From Hyphochytrium catenoides (Eukaryota > Sar > Hyphochytriomycetes > Hyphochytriales > Hyphochytriaceae): 52,552 nt of DNA. The stretch lies in contig FLMG01000807.1 in the NCBI GenBank assembly GCA_900088475.1, positions 8,731 to 61,282 of the forward strand, written 5' to 3'. Positions 34,298 to 44,594 of the stretch are shown one piece after another (position 1 is the stretch's first letter; each line of letters opens with the position of its first letter). Position numbers and translations under genes: made by a program. The notes under the pieces were generated by a model. The model saw nothing but the letters and a program-made list of their open reading frames with translations. It did not search any database and was not told the origin of the DNA.

Positions 34298-37200
34298 ATG
34301 AACGATGAGACGCTCCAATCTCTTCAGAGCCTCAATGAAAGGCTGCTGGAGGTCAAGGAGAGTGTCTCAAGAGTAGAAGTGAGCCTCGATGACTGTGAAC
34401 CGCCCTCGTTCTCCAGGAGCAAGAGCACCCATAGCACACAGCAGTTTCCGCCTCCGCCTCCCCATCATGCCCGCTCGCGCTCTCTGGGTAATGTGATAGA
34501 GGACTTGAGCCCTCTTGAAGAGGGAGAGCCTCTCAGCAAGGCTATGGGAAGCAAAGCAGAAGACAGATTTTCACTGGGAGGAGGAGACGAAGGAGGAGAA
34601 AGAGGGAAAGAAAGAGAGCTTCAGCGCGCTTCTTCGCATGTCAAACCAGGCACTTATGATTCTGAACTGCAAGTGAAGCTGGAGCTGGCCTTAGAGTATC
34701 TTCTGATGAAGATCTCCAGCTCTCCTCAGCTCTTTAACGAGCTCATTGACGAGAACTTGCACGGTGTTCTGCAAGAGATTTTCGATAGAGAGAGGATCCA
34801 GCAGATATTCTTCATGGATGAAGGAGAGAGAGGCAGCAAAGCGAAGCCCGGCGTTATGCAAGCTGAAGCACTTGACCAGGTAAGAGAGAAAGAGAGATGG
34901 ACTCTCATTGAAAATGAGACGAAGAGCAGAGAGAAAGATCGTCACCAGTCCCCATGGGTGACAGAGAGAAATGAATAAAGAAAGACCCTATGCAGGGACA
35001 GAAGGCAGGCAGAAAGGACATAGATGTTGACAACGCAGGAAGGGAGATGGATGCGCAATACATATGTGCATAGGAGAAGGTTGACCCTGTCTTAAATTTT
35101 GCTGTCCTTAGCCTCTAGAAGCGATCCAATCATCGTCTGATCAGCCCGAAAATGGTCCTTCTCCTTATGAAGTGGCGGAGAACCCCAGATATGCGTCTTT
35201 AGAGCAGGTGGAGCAGTTGGAGGAAGATAAGACGGGGATGAGGGAAGGCGCTGGCCAGCAGCAACCTGTTCCTTCTTCCCTCCCTCGACCTCCTTCAATT
35301 CCTTTACCTCTGCCTCTGCCTTCTGTGGCGCTGTCTCCGGATTCCGTGGGCGGTAGGTAATAGAATTAGTATGAGCCGTTCGTTCGGTCGCTTCTCAAGT
35401 TTCCCCCATCCTACTACTGTTAGTCCTTTCTTCTTTCCTCTTCAGGCGTCTCTCGTTCGCTCTGTCGTGCTTCTCTTCACGCAGGCACGAGGGGTTGGGT
35501 AGGTTTCCCTCAAGTCCGGGGCCTAACTGTCCCGTGCATCCCCTCCTACTTGCTCCCAGCTTTCTCTATTATCTCCATCTCTTCCTCAAGAATGATCCTT
35601 AGGCTCCTTCTATTACACTATCTGCGGTTTCTTCTCCTGTTCCCTATGTTTAGCTGAGGCGGATGAATGGGCGGACGATGAAGACTGCGGCTATGTGGCC
35701 GTGCCCATAAGTGATAAGGAATTCAAAGCTCTGGAGGAGGAGATGCTCAGAAAGAATAAGATGAACATCAGCATGGCTCGGCAAGAAGACCGGAGGAGGA
35801 GTGAATCCTTCAAGGTAGGCTGAAGTTTGAAAGTTAACTACTACGGTTATGGTCTCTCTGGTCCTCTTTTCTCTTCGTACCTTCCTCTCCCTCTGTCGCT
35901 CTCTCTCTGTCCTTCGCTCCCTTTCTCTCTCTCTCTCCCGTTTCCTCTCTCGTTCTCTCTCTGCTCTCTGTGTCCCAATGTCCTGCTCTCACAAGTGTGG
36001 CCTCGTCTTGGTCATGCAGTCGTTATTATGTCAGTTTCTTGTTAAGTTGTCCTAGTGCTTCCTCACCAGCAGCTACTGATACTTCTGGACGCTCTGCCAT
36101 CTTTCTCGGCATCTGTGCCTATCTTGAGCAGCTGGACACGATCTCTCCATCTGTGGCCTCGATCCCTTCCCAAACAACGGACAGCGATCACACGCCAGAT
36201 CCCTTCATATCCGAAGGAAGAGAAGGAAGAAGAGAAAGTAACGGAGACATTGAGGATGGGGAACTGTATAGCAGCGCTTACGGCTCAGATTATGAGGAGG
36301 ATCTAGCACGAGCCTACGATCATCTGAAACTCAGTCTCAACCCAGAAGGACTTGGTGGTAGATTATTCCTCTCCGCTATAACGTCAGCTCTCCTTTTCTC
36401 CGCGTCCTAATCTATTTCTCTGTGGCTTGTTCAGGAGTGGGCGGGCTCTTAATAGGCCCCATGCTGCCAGGAGATCAAGGCCTTGAAGACGAGAGAGGAG
36501 GAATCAGAGACTCTCAGCCGAATCTTACTGACAGTCAGAGTTTTAATGGTACGGAGAATCTCCTTTCCCATTTTGTAGGACTTCTTCTGGCCCTTCTTTT
36601 GCTGCTTCTAGTGATCTGTCCTGTCCTTGGATGTCGTCAGCCCTAGTGATACCCCTCCTTAGACCTTTCTCCTCTCTCTATGATACTTTCCCGCAATGCT
36701 GCTTTCCTCGTTGAATTCCTGTGAGCGCTCTGCTACCGACTTCTGATAGCTTGCCCATATCTGTGCACTAGATCCTTCTTCCCCAACATTCTCCCCTGTA
36801 ACGGGCTCAATGGGTGATCCGTCATCTCCGAAATCTCCTGATGGAAGCGGCATCGCCTCAGCAGTCTGGCCCAGGCAACCTCATCAATTTGCCTTCTCCC
36901 AGGAGAATGATGGAGAAAGTGATGAAGTCTACAGCGAGAATGATGCTTCCCTGTCAGCGGCTGCAGACTCCATATCAGGAGAAGGTAAGGAGCCGAGGGC
37001 AAAAGTGAGGGAGTGGAATCGCATGTGGAGGCGGGTAAGAGCCAAGAGAAGATGTGATACGTTAGGCAAAGAGATCAAGAGAGTGAAGGAAGGGAAAGGG
37101 ACATACCTTGATGAAGACGTCGGAAGTGGTAGCGAAGGAAGAGTGGCTAGAATCTAACTGTTATTTCATGCCATGTCCTGGCCTGTGCTAGGTCATCGTC

Positions 37201-39415
37201 CCACTCTTTCAGAGGACAAGCCCGATAAAGCTCGTTCAAAGGCTAATTCTATTGATTCGTCGCGCTCCCTCTCTTTGTATTCTACACCACCTATGGAGGC
37301 GCCAGAGTCTTCATTCACCTCTTCTAGCAACGATTACGAAGTTTTCCACTTAAAGGTAGTACATAGGCCTTTTTCCACAGGGTTTGAAGAGAGCAAGGAC
37401 TTCAAAGTTAGCCGCGGTTCTGTCATTGCTGGCAGGTTTAAGGTACAGGCCCCACATCTCAGATCCTTCCCGCCCCTTATACTACTCTGTTTTGCTGCTT
37501 TTTAATTGTACGTTGCTCACTTTCACCCTTTCTTTGAATATGCCTGATGCCCTTACAATGTAACCGCCGCCCTGCTATCCTTGCGCTTGTCTCTGACTTA
37601 TCTGGCTCGCCGGACAGGTGGTAGATTTCTTGGGAGAGGCTGCCTTCAGCACTGCTTATCATTGTGAGGACCTTGAGCTGGGCATCCCGGTGTGCATCAA
37701 GGTGATCAAGAACAACAAAGATTTCTTTGATCAGAGCCTGGACGAGATTAAGCTGCTCAAGTACATTAACTCCAAGGGAGACTCCGACAAGTTTCACTTG
37801 CTTAGGCTCTATGACTCTTTCTATTTCAAGGAACATTTATTTATTGTTACAGAGGTAAGCCGACTTGGAATCTGGATTTGCTTATCTCTCCCGTCCTCAT
37901 CTCCGGCGATCCTGTTTTCTCCTCCCTAACAAAGTGAACGCCTTGCTTTCTCTTGGAAGTGCCCCACTGTCTGTGGCTCGTTCCGGTTCAACCGCAGTCT
38001 ACATCTTTGCTCTGCCTCCGCTCCTCCATTGCTCCAAGCTAACTACATGGTGTCCAGCTTTTGAGAGACAATCTCTATGAGTTTTCAAAGTACAATCGCG
38101 AGTGTGGCGACTCTTCCTACTTCAACCTTTCACGGTTAAGGAAGATCAGCCGACAGTGCCTTGTTGCACTGCGGTTTATCCACTCCCTGAACATCATTCA
38201 TAGCGATCTTAAGCCTGAGAATATTCTGATCAAGAGCTATAGTCGCTGTGAAGTGAAGATCATCGACTTCGGCTCCAGCTGCTTCACGACGGATCACATG
38301 AGCTCGTACATACAGTCGCGATCCTACAGAGCACCAGAGGTATCTATCCGCCTTGTCAACATCACCTACTCCAACCTACTTTGAGTAGTGGACTCCCCTC
38401 CACCAAGCGCAGACTAGGCGCTCCCCCATATAACTTTGATAAAAGATATAAACCGGTGAACTGGCTCTGAATGGCCGATCGTTATTACCCTCTGTCTGCC
38501 TCTGGGCGCGGGCCTTCTTCTTACACTTATTGGAGTCTGAATCCCTTTCTTCTCCGTTGTCCGTAGGTGATCTTTGGGGCACCCTATAGTCAGAAGATTG
38601 ATATTTGGTCTCTCGGCTGCATTATAGCGGAGCTCTATACGGGTCGCGTACTCTTCCAAAACGATTCGATTCAGACTCTTCTAGCGAGGATTGTCTCCAT
38701 TATAGGTAAGCGTTCATTGACAGCAAGGGGAAAGTCATGCGGCATGTTGGGTGCTTGATAGAGGAACGGGCGTGTAACGAGCGAGGAGCAGCCAGAACGA
38801 ACAGTATAGACGAGGAAGGTAATGGGCCCGGAAGCCAAGAGAGCGAGCGAAATGATAGAAAGAAGGGGTAGAAAGAGCATCACCTTCATGTCACTCCAAC
38901 CGGTGCCTCTGTCTCGTCTATCGCGCAGGACCTTTCCCAGAGAACTTAATGCAGAGAGGGAGAGAGGTGCCGAAGCTTTTCACAGCGAATCAAACACTTT
39001 TTGAGCCTTCGCGAGAAGGAGAGGGCTTTGTTTTGCTCTATCCGAAGAAGACGAGCCTGCGCCAACGTATCAAATGCCAGGATGATCTCTTCTTAGACTT
39101 CCTGTCCAAGCTGCTAGAGATTGATCCAGACAGGAGGTTGGTTGACTTAAGTTCCCTCAAGCTTCCTCGTCCACTTGCGTCCTTCTTTTCACCTGTGTTC
39201 CTACTCTCTCCATCCACGGCACATTATCTGACATGTGCAACTGCATTCATCTCCCTTGTTCCCTATCCGTCTGCCCCATTCCGTGTGTCTCGGATAGATA
39301 GTATAAAAGGATCAGCTTTTGCTGCGCTGTAATCTAACTGTCCCCATTCACGTTTAGGCCATCTGCAGAGGAAGCTCTTCGTCACCCTTGGCTAAACGTA
39401 GAAGATTATGAATGA
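34298..39415 (+). CDS. DYRK-family protein kinase, plant/alga DYRKP type
   Basis: Twelve exons (34298-34879, 35112-35352, 35654-35814, 36129-36357, 36435-36548, 36772-36984, 37192-37442, 37618-37854, 38058-38339, 38567-38705, 38929-39136, 39358-39415) join in frame to 904 residues. About 590 N-terminal residues are Ser/Pro/acid-rich, with an amphipathic segment ELALEYLLMKISSSPQLF and an ASLEQVEQLEED patch. The lead-in NDYEVFHLKVVHRPFSTGFE is typical of DYRKP. The kinase domain follows: VDFLGEAAFSTA (degenerate glycine loop), VCIKVIKNNKDFFDQSLDE (catalytic Lys about 625), IIHSDLKPENIL (Asp726), IIDFGSSCF (DFG Asp746), YIQSRSYRAPE with the autophosphorylated Tyr760, and a DYRKP-like tail KKTSLRQR to EALRHPWL. 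DYRKs phosphorylate Ser/Thr after tyrosine autophosphorylation; DYRKP members affect growth and carbon storage in algae. The HRD motif reads HSD. The exon 4 acceptor (36128 or 36131) is the least certain join. Confidence 0.9.
35881..35970. repeat. CT-rich tract inside a kinase intron
   Basis: Imperfect (CT)n run on the sense strand of the third intron of the DYRKP kinase gene, followed by the acceptor region near 36128. It probably acts as an extended polypyrimidine tract. Confidence 0.7.
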
Positions 39416-39746
39416 ATAAGCTAGACTAGAGAATAATATAGCGAGGAGGAGTTGATAGCTGAGACGGGCTTACAAAGGGCAAATGGCCCTTGTACACTAG
39501 GAAAGCAGATATGACGCGGCTTTCGTTGTTAACTATATTTGTCATTCATTACTGATTTGTCCAGTTAGGACTTTGAAAGAAATACAACGGCAGCTATCTG
39601 CCATCAACGCGCGGCACGATGACGCGACAGTGAGAAAGACAGACTGAAAAAAAGGAAATGCCTGGAGCGGAAAGTAAGGGTGGATTAGAGGTAGAGGAGG
39701 GCACTATATCAGCAGATTCAGTGACTTGCTGGGCAGAGGAAGAGCC
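39416..39746. other. Convergent spacer between kinase and carrier genes
   Basis: Lies between the two facing stop codons. I see nothing in it beyond presumed 3' untranslated sequence. Confidence 0.55.
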
Positions 39747-41951
39747 CTATCGGGCCAGTGCTCTTTCCTTGCGAAGGGAGAACATGAATCTATAAATCAG
39801 CTGAGAGATCTTCTCTTGCGTCATCAACATTAAGGCGCTCTTCAGCACAGTATTCAAAAGTTGGGCCCCACAACCCCGATACAGGCCCTCAGGACCCTCG
39901 GTTCCGAGTATACGCGCTAGCATCGCAGCCAGGCCTGGAGAAGAAGCTGTTGGGGACTGCTCTCTCTTCCTCTCTGCTTGCATTAGCACCTAGGAGTCAT
40001 AAAGACACCATAATGAGATGAATGAAGAGAGACGACTGTAGAGATCGTCTAGGTATCACTTGTCAAGCCCACTTGCGTTTGCTCTATAGAAGACGGCATT
40101 CTAGTTATCCCTCGAAGTCTCCTCTAGCTAAGTCTAATTCTCGCCTTGGATTGTTGGAGGGTCCAACGTTGCGCACCCAGTCTACCAGTGTTAGTCATCT
40201 ATTAGGGTCTGGAGCTTACCTTCGCCCGAATTAGGGGATAAGTGATGACGGTCGCGATGGCCTTAGCAAGGGCAGCAAGAACAAAGGCTTCAAAGGCCGT
40301 CAAATTCTTCGCCCTGACCCTGGCGCCGTAACGCTGAGCTCTAAATCTAAGCAGTACAAGCTTGAGCTGGTCAAAGAGCGTGTAGTTGATGGCTGGATTC
40401 GAGACGAGGACCATTGAGGGAAGAAACCCCTTCCAGAAGGCACAAAGTCCGTTTTCTTTGCGTAGTTCGTTGATAGCGCCAGGAACCGTGAGCGTCTAGA
40501 ATGGGCATAGAGAGAGGTGGGAGACGGAAGCGCCTTTTGAGCTCAATGCCAACGTGGTGTTTCTCTTGCCCTTGCTCACCATCGTCCCTCTCCTAATATA
40601 CGAATTATTCACTACGTTACTCCCTCTTCGCCGCTTACACCCTAAAACTGAACTGCCATATCTGTTATCCTCAGATCGCTTGTTCCTAGAGATTGTCTCT
40701 TTCCGTCCTTGCAGTGGCAGCACTGTCTGTCCTCTTTCTGAGGGTAATCTGTACAGTGCATCTATGGATTTGTGTCCGCAGCAAGCGATGTTAAGCTGTC
40801 TACCTCAACCGCTGCAAGAGCCTACACCGTTTCCTTCGCCAATAGTCTTACCTTATCGACCTGAACTCTTGTCGTCACCACCTCAAGCGGCAGTGTTAAG
40901 GACATGTTCATCGCTCCAGCCAGAGAGGCAACAAGTAGATTAGCCCCTGAGCTCATCTTCGCTCCGGTCTTCGCATAGAGAGACTTCAGCATAGAGTAGC
41001 AGTAAAAGTAGGTGAAGGCAGAGGCCACCGTGGACAGGCACTTTGGGCCAATGCCCACAAATAATCCGCTAGGGCCGTCCTTTCTTACAATATCAAGGAT
41101 GATTTGGGTAAGGCCCGGTGCAACACCTTCTGCCTCCTTCTTTTGCTGTTGACGGAAGGACACAAGAATCGTTAAAGAAGCTTTGCTTGAGAAGTCTACT
41201 CCCCAAGTTTGCAGGTAGAACGTCAACGGAAAATGCTAGAGAATGGAATGCGGATCAAGAGTATGAAGACAGCCAAACGTCCCATTGCGGTGATGACAGA
41301 GAATCGAGTTCGGAGAAGAAAGCTGGTACCAGAACTGAGACTAACAAGAGACAGCAGGCGACATACAAGAAATCCAAACAAAAAAGAGGAAAGCACAACT
41401 AACTTCTGAGCAGCCCATAGGAACGGTGATGAAGTAGTCTAGGTAGAGAACGCTCTGGTAAGGAGTAAGCCAGTGATCCTTACGTCCTCAAACGTGACCT
41501 TGAGAGAAGAGACATTCTTTTTGTCTCCTCCGTCAGAGGCCCTTCTCGCCCGCCTATCATGGGCCGTATCCTTCTGTTTCTTGGCATCCTTTTCCTCCTT
41601 TGTATTGTTTTCGAGAAGAACCATAGGGGAAGCTCCTCTCTTGGACTGAATTTGCTTCAAGACCTTCGCATAGTCCAAAGGATACAGCGCAACGCAGGAG
41701 AACAATGCCCCGGCAGCTCCGGCCTGCCAGATAATCCCAAGAACATATGAGAAGCAGTAAAAAGAGCTGGTGCTACGAAGAGTTAGGTGAAAGGTAATTC
41801 ATCATCAAGGCTAGGATTCAAGAAAGTGTTTCGTGCTGAAGAGGTACTTCAATCGAACAAGCAGACACGGCAAGGCCTTGTCTCGTCGACCTTATCGCAG
41901 GGCGCTTACCGAGGCATCGACGAAGGCCTTGAACCCTGAGTCTTGCGGCAT
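39747..41951 (-). CDS. Peroxisomal-type adenine nucleotide carrier (SLC25 family)
   Basis: Five exons in transcription order (41951-41910, 41723-41484, 41145-40852, 40495-40220, 39989-39747) give 364 residues. SLC25 carriers have three repeats of two membrane helices. Repeat 1 has the signature YPLDYAK (about 28-34). Repeat 2 has LPLEVVTTRVQ (about 179), lacking the usual basic residue at its sixth position. Repeat 3 has YPLIRAKVLMQAE, without the acidic residue. This pattern, with LVSNPAINY, ALAKAIATVITYPL and GLYRGCGAQLLNTVLKSALMLM, is that of the peroxisomal ATP/AMP carriers (PNC/PMP34/Ant1), which bring ATP into peroxisomes for fatty-acid activation. The first loop carries a long charged insert (about residues 41-90, rich in Lys, Glu and Asp). 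Initial exon and junctions are consistent; the organelle is inferred from family. Confidence 0.85.
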
Positions 41952-43329
41952 ACTAGTCTACGCTCAAGGCACTCTTCGCTTTGTCTGCGCTCCGTCTGCC
42001 CTGTATTCCCTGTGTTCCTTCAGTTTAAGAGCCGGTCACGATGCTCATGGAAGGAGGTAAAGTTCTATCGGGCCAGACAGGATAGACAGAAGAAGCGTCC
42101 GACGATTTCTAAGAGAATCAAAAAGCTCCTCTTATGACAATCTGCAGATTATCTTTTGAGCTCTCCAGTCAGCACATCCAATAATCTGTCTTTTGTCTCT
42201 GTTCCTCTGGCTGTTCAAGAACGGCGCTCTTGAAGCTTGAAGCAAGCAATCAGAGGAACCAGGAGACAGAGGAAGGAGAGCGTCAAGACAGAAATAGAGA
42301 GAAAGGGAGAAGAGAAAGAGTGATATAAGTGAAAGGAAAGACAGAGGAGAGTGAAAGAGCGAAATAACCCCATAGAGGCTATATTAAAGAGAGACAGAGT
42401 GAGACGGATATGGTTATTGACGAGACAGAGAGGAAGAGAGAGAGAGAGATTGACAGAGAGATATCAGCTCTGCGGGGGTTGAGGTCTATTTTCCTCCCAC
42501 GTCCGACTCCTCCTTGGGCACCAACAGTGGTGAGACTCAGAAAATAAAATCTATTCACGATATAAAAGGTTTTAGTAGAAAATTATGAACACTCCCTTAT
42601 CCATACATACAGTACTTACCAATTTATATTTTATCAGTTTTTTTCCAGCAAAACCTGATTGGCCTAAACCTTCTTGGCTACCATATTATTAGAGAGAATG
42701 ACAGGGGCTTTTGAGATTTCTTTCACATTTATTCCACAAAAACCTCATTTACCGCTTATGTGCGTTCCGTCCAAACACGCCCGGTAGTTCCTAGTGTGTC
42801 TATAACTTCTATAACGGACAAATCAGCATTCTTGTGATGCCGTCACGCAAGCAAAGTGGTGATGCACTGATGGGACCAGCAAATAAGAGAGAGAGAGTAT
42901 TGATGGCAGACGCGGCTCTACGTAGATGACAACACGGAGCTCATTAGCTAAACACTCGAGTGATAAGGTGGTCAGCCTCTACGGTTGCTTATGGGACCCT
43001 TTGGGGGTGATGGTCTGTCTTGGTTTGCTGAGCGCCACATGTCACTTGCCTTCCCTACGTCGTCTCATCAAAGTTAGAAGCATGATCTGGCGCGACAATC
43101 TCTGTTATGGACCGGAGCTTGGAGGTCATGAAGCACACTACTTTATTAAACTTCTGGAAGAGATCAAGAACTAAATGGTGAAGTAAGGTGCTCTTCGAAT
43201 GATGTGTGCCGGGTCACTGGCAAAGAGCTCAAACGCACCAAATCCCGCTAGACGATTGACTACTTCCGAGACTGTGGACAGAGAAGAGAGATCCATGCGT
43301 AAGCGTTCTACAGGATTCATGCTTTCGAG
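41952..43329. other. Divergent/tandem spacer upstream of the carrier gene
   Basis: Contains GA-rich runs (about 42260-42460) and an AT-richer patch (about 42540-42760). A minus-strand open stretch ending in a stop at 43171-43173 (PYFTI) could be an extra 3' exon of the GlcN6P deaminase gene, but I could not find an acceptor in the right phase. An 82-codon plus-strand frame at 42926-43174 covers the same bases and resembles nothing. Confidence 0.45.
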
Positions 43330-44594
43330 TTAAGGTAGTACCACACTTACCTTCTTGGGTGAAGTAGGTCGCTCATCCTGATGGTCATTCTCTCTTTTCT
43401 TCATACTTCTATGCGCTGGTGTACCCGAAAACGGTAGCCCCAACAGCTGATTGTGGGTCTCTCTCAGTCCTCTGAAATACTTCACCGTTTTGACCTTGAG
43501 CTCCATTGTGGCGTCCTCATCGCAGACGATGGCAGCCCGCCGATGAAGTTGAAGGACAGACACCGTCCACATGTGGTTTACTCCTTCCTCAATGACCTTA
43601 TAAAGCGCGTTTGCTTTGTGAATGCCGGTAATTATGATGATTACCTCACGCGCATCCATGACGGTGCCTAGTTAGAAAAGATAGACGCAGAGCGTTAGCT
43701 GCCATGATTCGCATGTTATAAGGTGCCATTTTGGGCAAAGAAGTGCACAGTTCTCCTAAGTATGTAGAGGACGGAGCGAAGTCTAATGACTGCGGAGAAA
43801 GAAGCAGTGGCGATTCATTTGAAGACACAAGGCGCTGAACATCACGGATCATAGCCGAGGCACTTACCTACTCCCACTGTGAGAGCCATTTTAGGTACTT
43901 TGGAAATATCGTTGCCAAAGAACCGGGAGTTAGCTACGATTGTATCGTACGCCAAAGTCTTAACCCTGGTCCGTGACCGCAGCGAGGAACCTGGCTCATT
44001 GAATGCAATGTGGCCATCAGGTCCAATCCCTCCCAAGAAGAGCTCAATGCCTCCAGCATCCCTAATCTTCTTCTCATAGCTGTGACATTCTGCTTCCAGG
44101 TCCTTCGCGTTACCATCTAAAATGTTGACGTTCTCTCTCTTAATATCGATGTGCTTGAAGAAATTGTTCCACATGAAAGAGTGATAGCTTTCAGGATGGT
44201 CTTGAGGAAGATTGACATACTCATCCATGTTGAAGGTAACCACGTGTTCAAAGCTTAACTCCCCGTTCTTGTAGAACTCGATAAGCTTAGCATAGGTAGG
44301 TAAAGGTGAGCTGCCTACATTCCAAAGGAGAATAATATGTGTTTAACCTACAAGTGTACATCACCCAGCCAAGCAATTTGCAATAGTTTGGGGCTTCGGC
44401 GCACCTGTAGGTAGCCCAAGCACAAATGGGTTGTCATGACTTGGTTTATAGTCCAGAATACGCTGTTTGATGTATTTAGCAGTCCAGTCAGCGACCTCTT
44501 CAGCATTCTTCTGGATAATCTAGGATAATACCGAGCAGAGAGGTTCATTTCTGTTTTAACTGGGCAGTGTATGCACAGTTCTTACCAGCCTCAT
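43330..44594 (-). CDS. GNPDA1: Glucosamine-6-phosphate deaminase
   Basis: Cytosolic enzyme converting glucosamine-6-phosphate to fructose-6-phosphate and ammonia. Exons in transcription order: 44594-44586, 44519-44405, 44314-43868, 43667-43330. The first coding exon is just nine bases (Met-Arg-Leu), and the spliced start is [15 protein letters not shown] as in family members. With this start the active-site residues fall exactly at the Escherichia coli NagB positions: Asp72 in FNMDEY, Asp141 and His143 in [10 protein letters not shown], and Glu148 in [20 protein letters not shown] is the phosphate-binding loop, and [12 protein letters not shown] and [17 protein letters not shown] complete the fold. 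The total is 302 residues if exon 4 reads to the stop at 43330. A good donor (AAG|GTAAGT) at 43351/43350 means a further exon may replace the last seven codons. The allosteric, hexameric behaviour of the family is known, not seen. Confidence 0.93.

Noticed and set aside
36810-37157. 115-codon plus-strand frame continuing past 36984
   Set aside because: The conserved kinase N-terminal region uses the donor at 36984; the remainder is intron.
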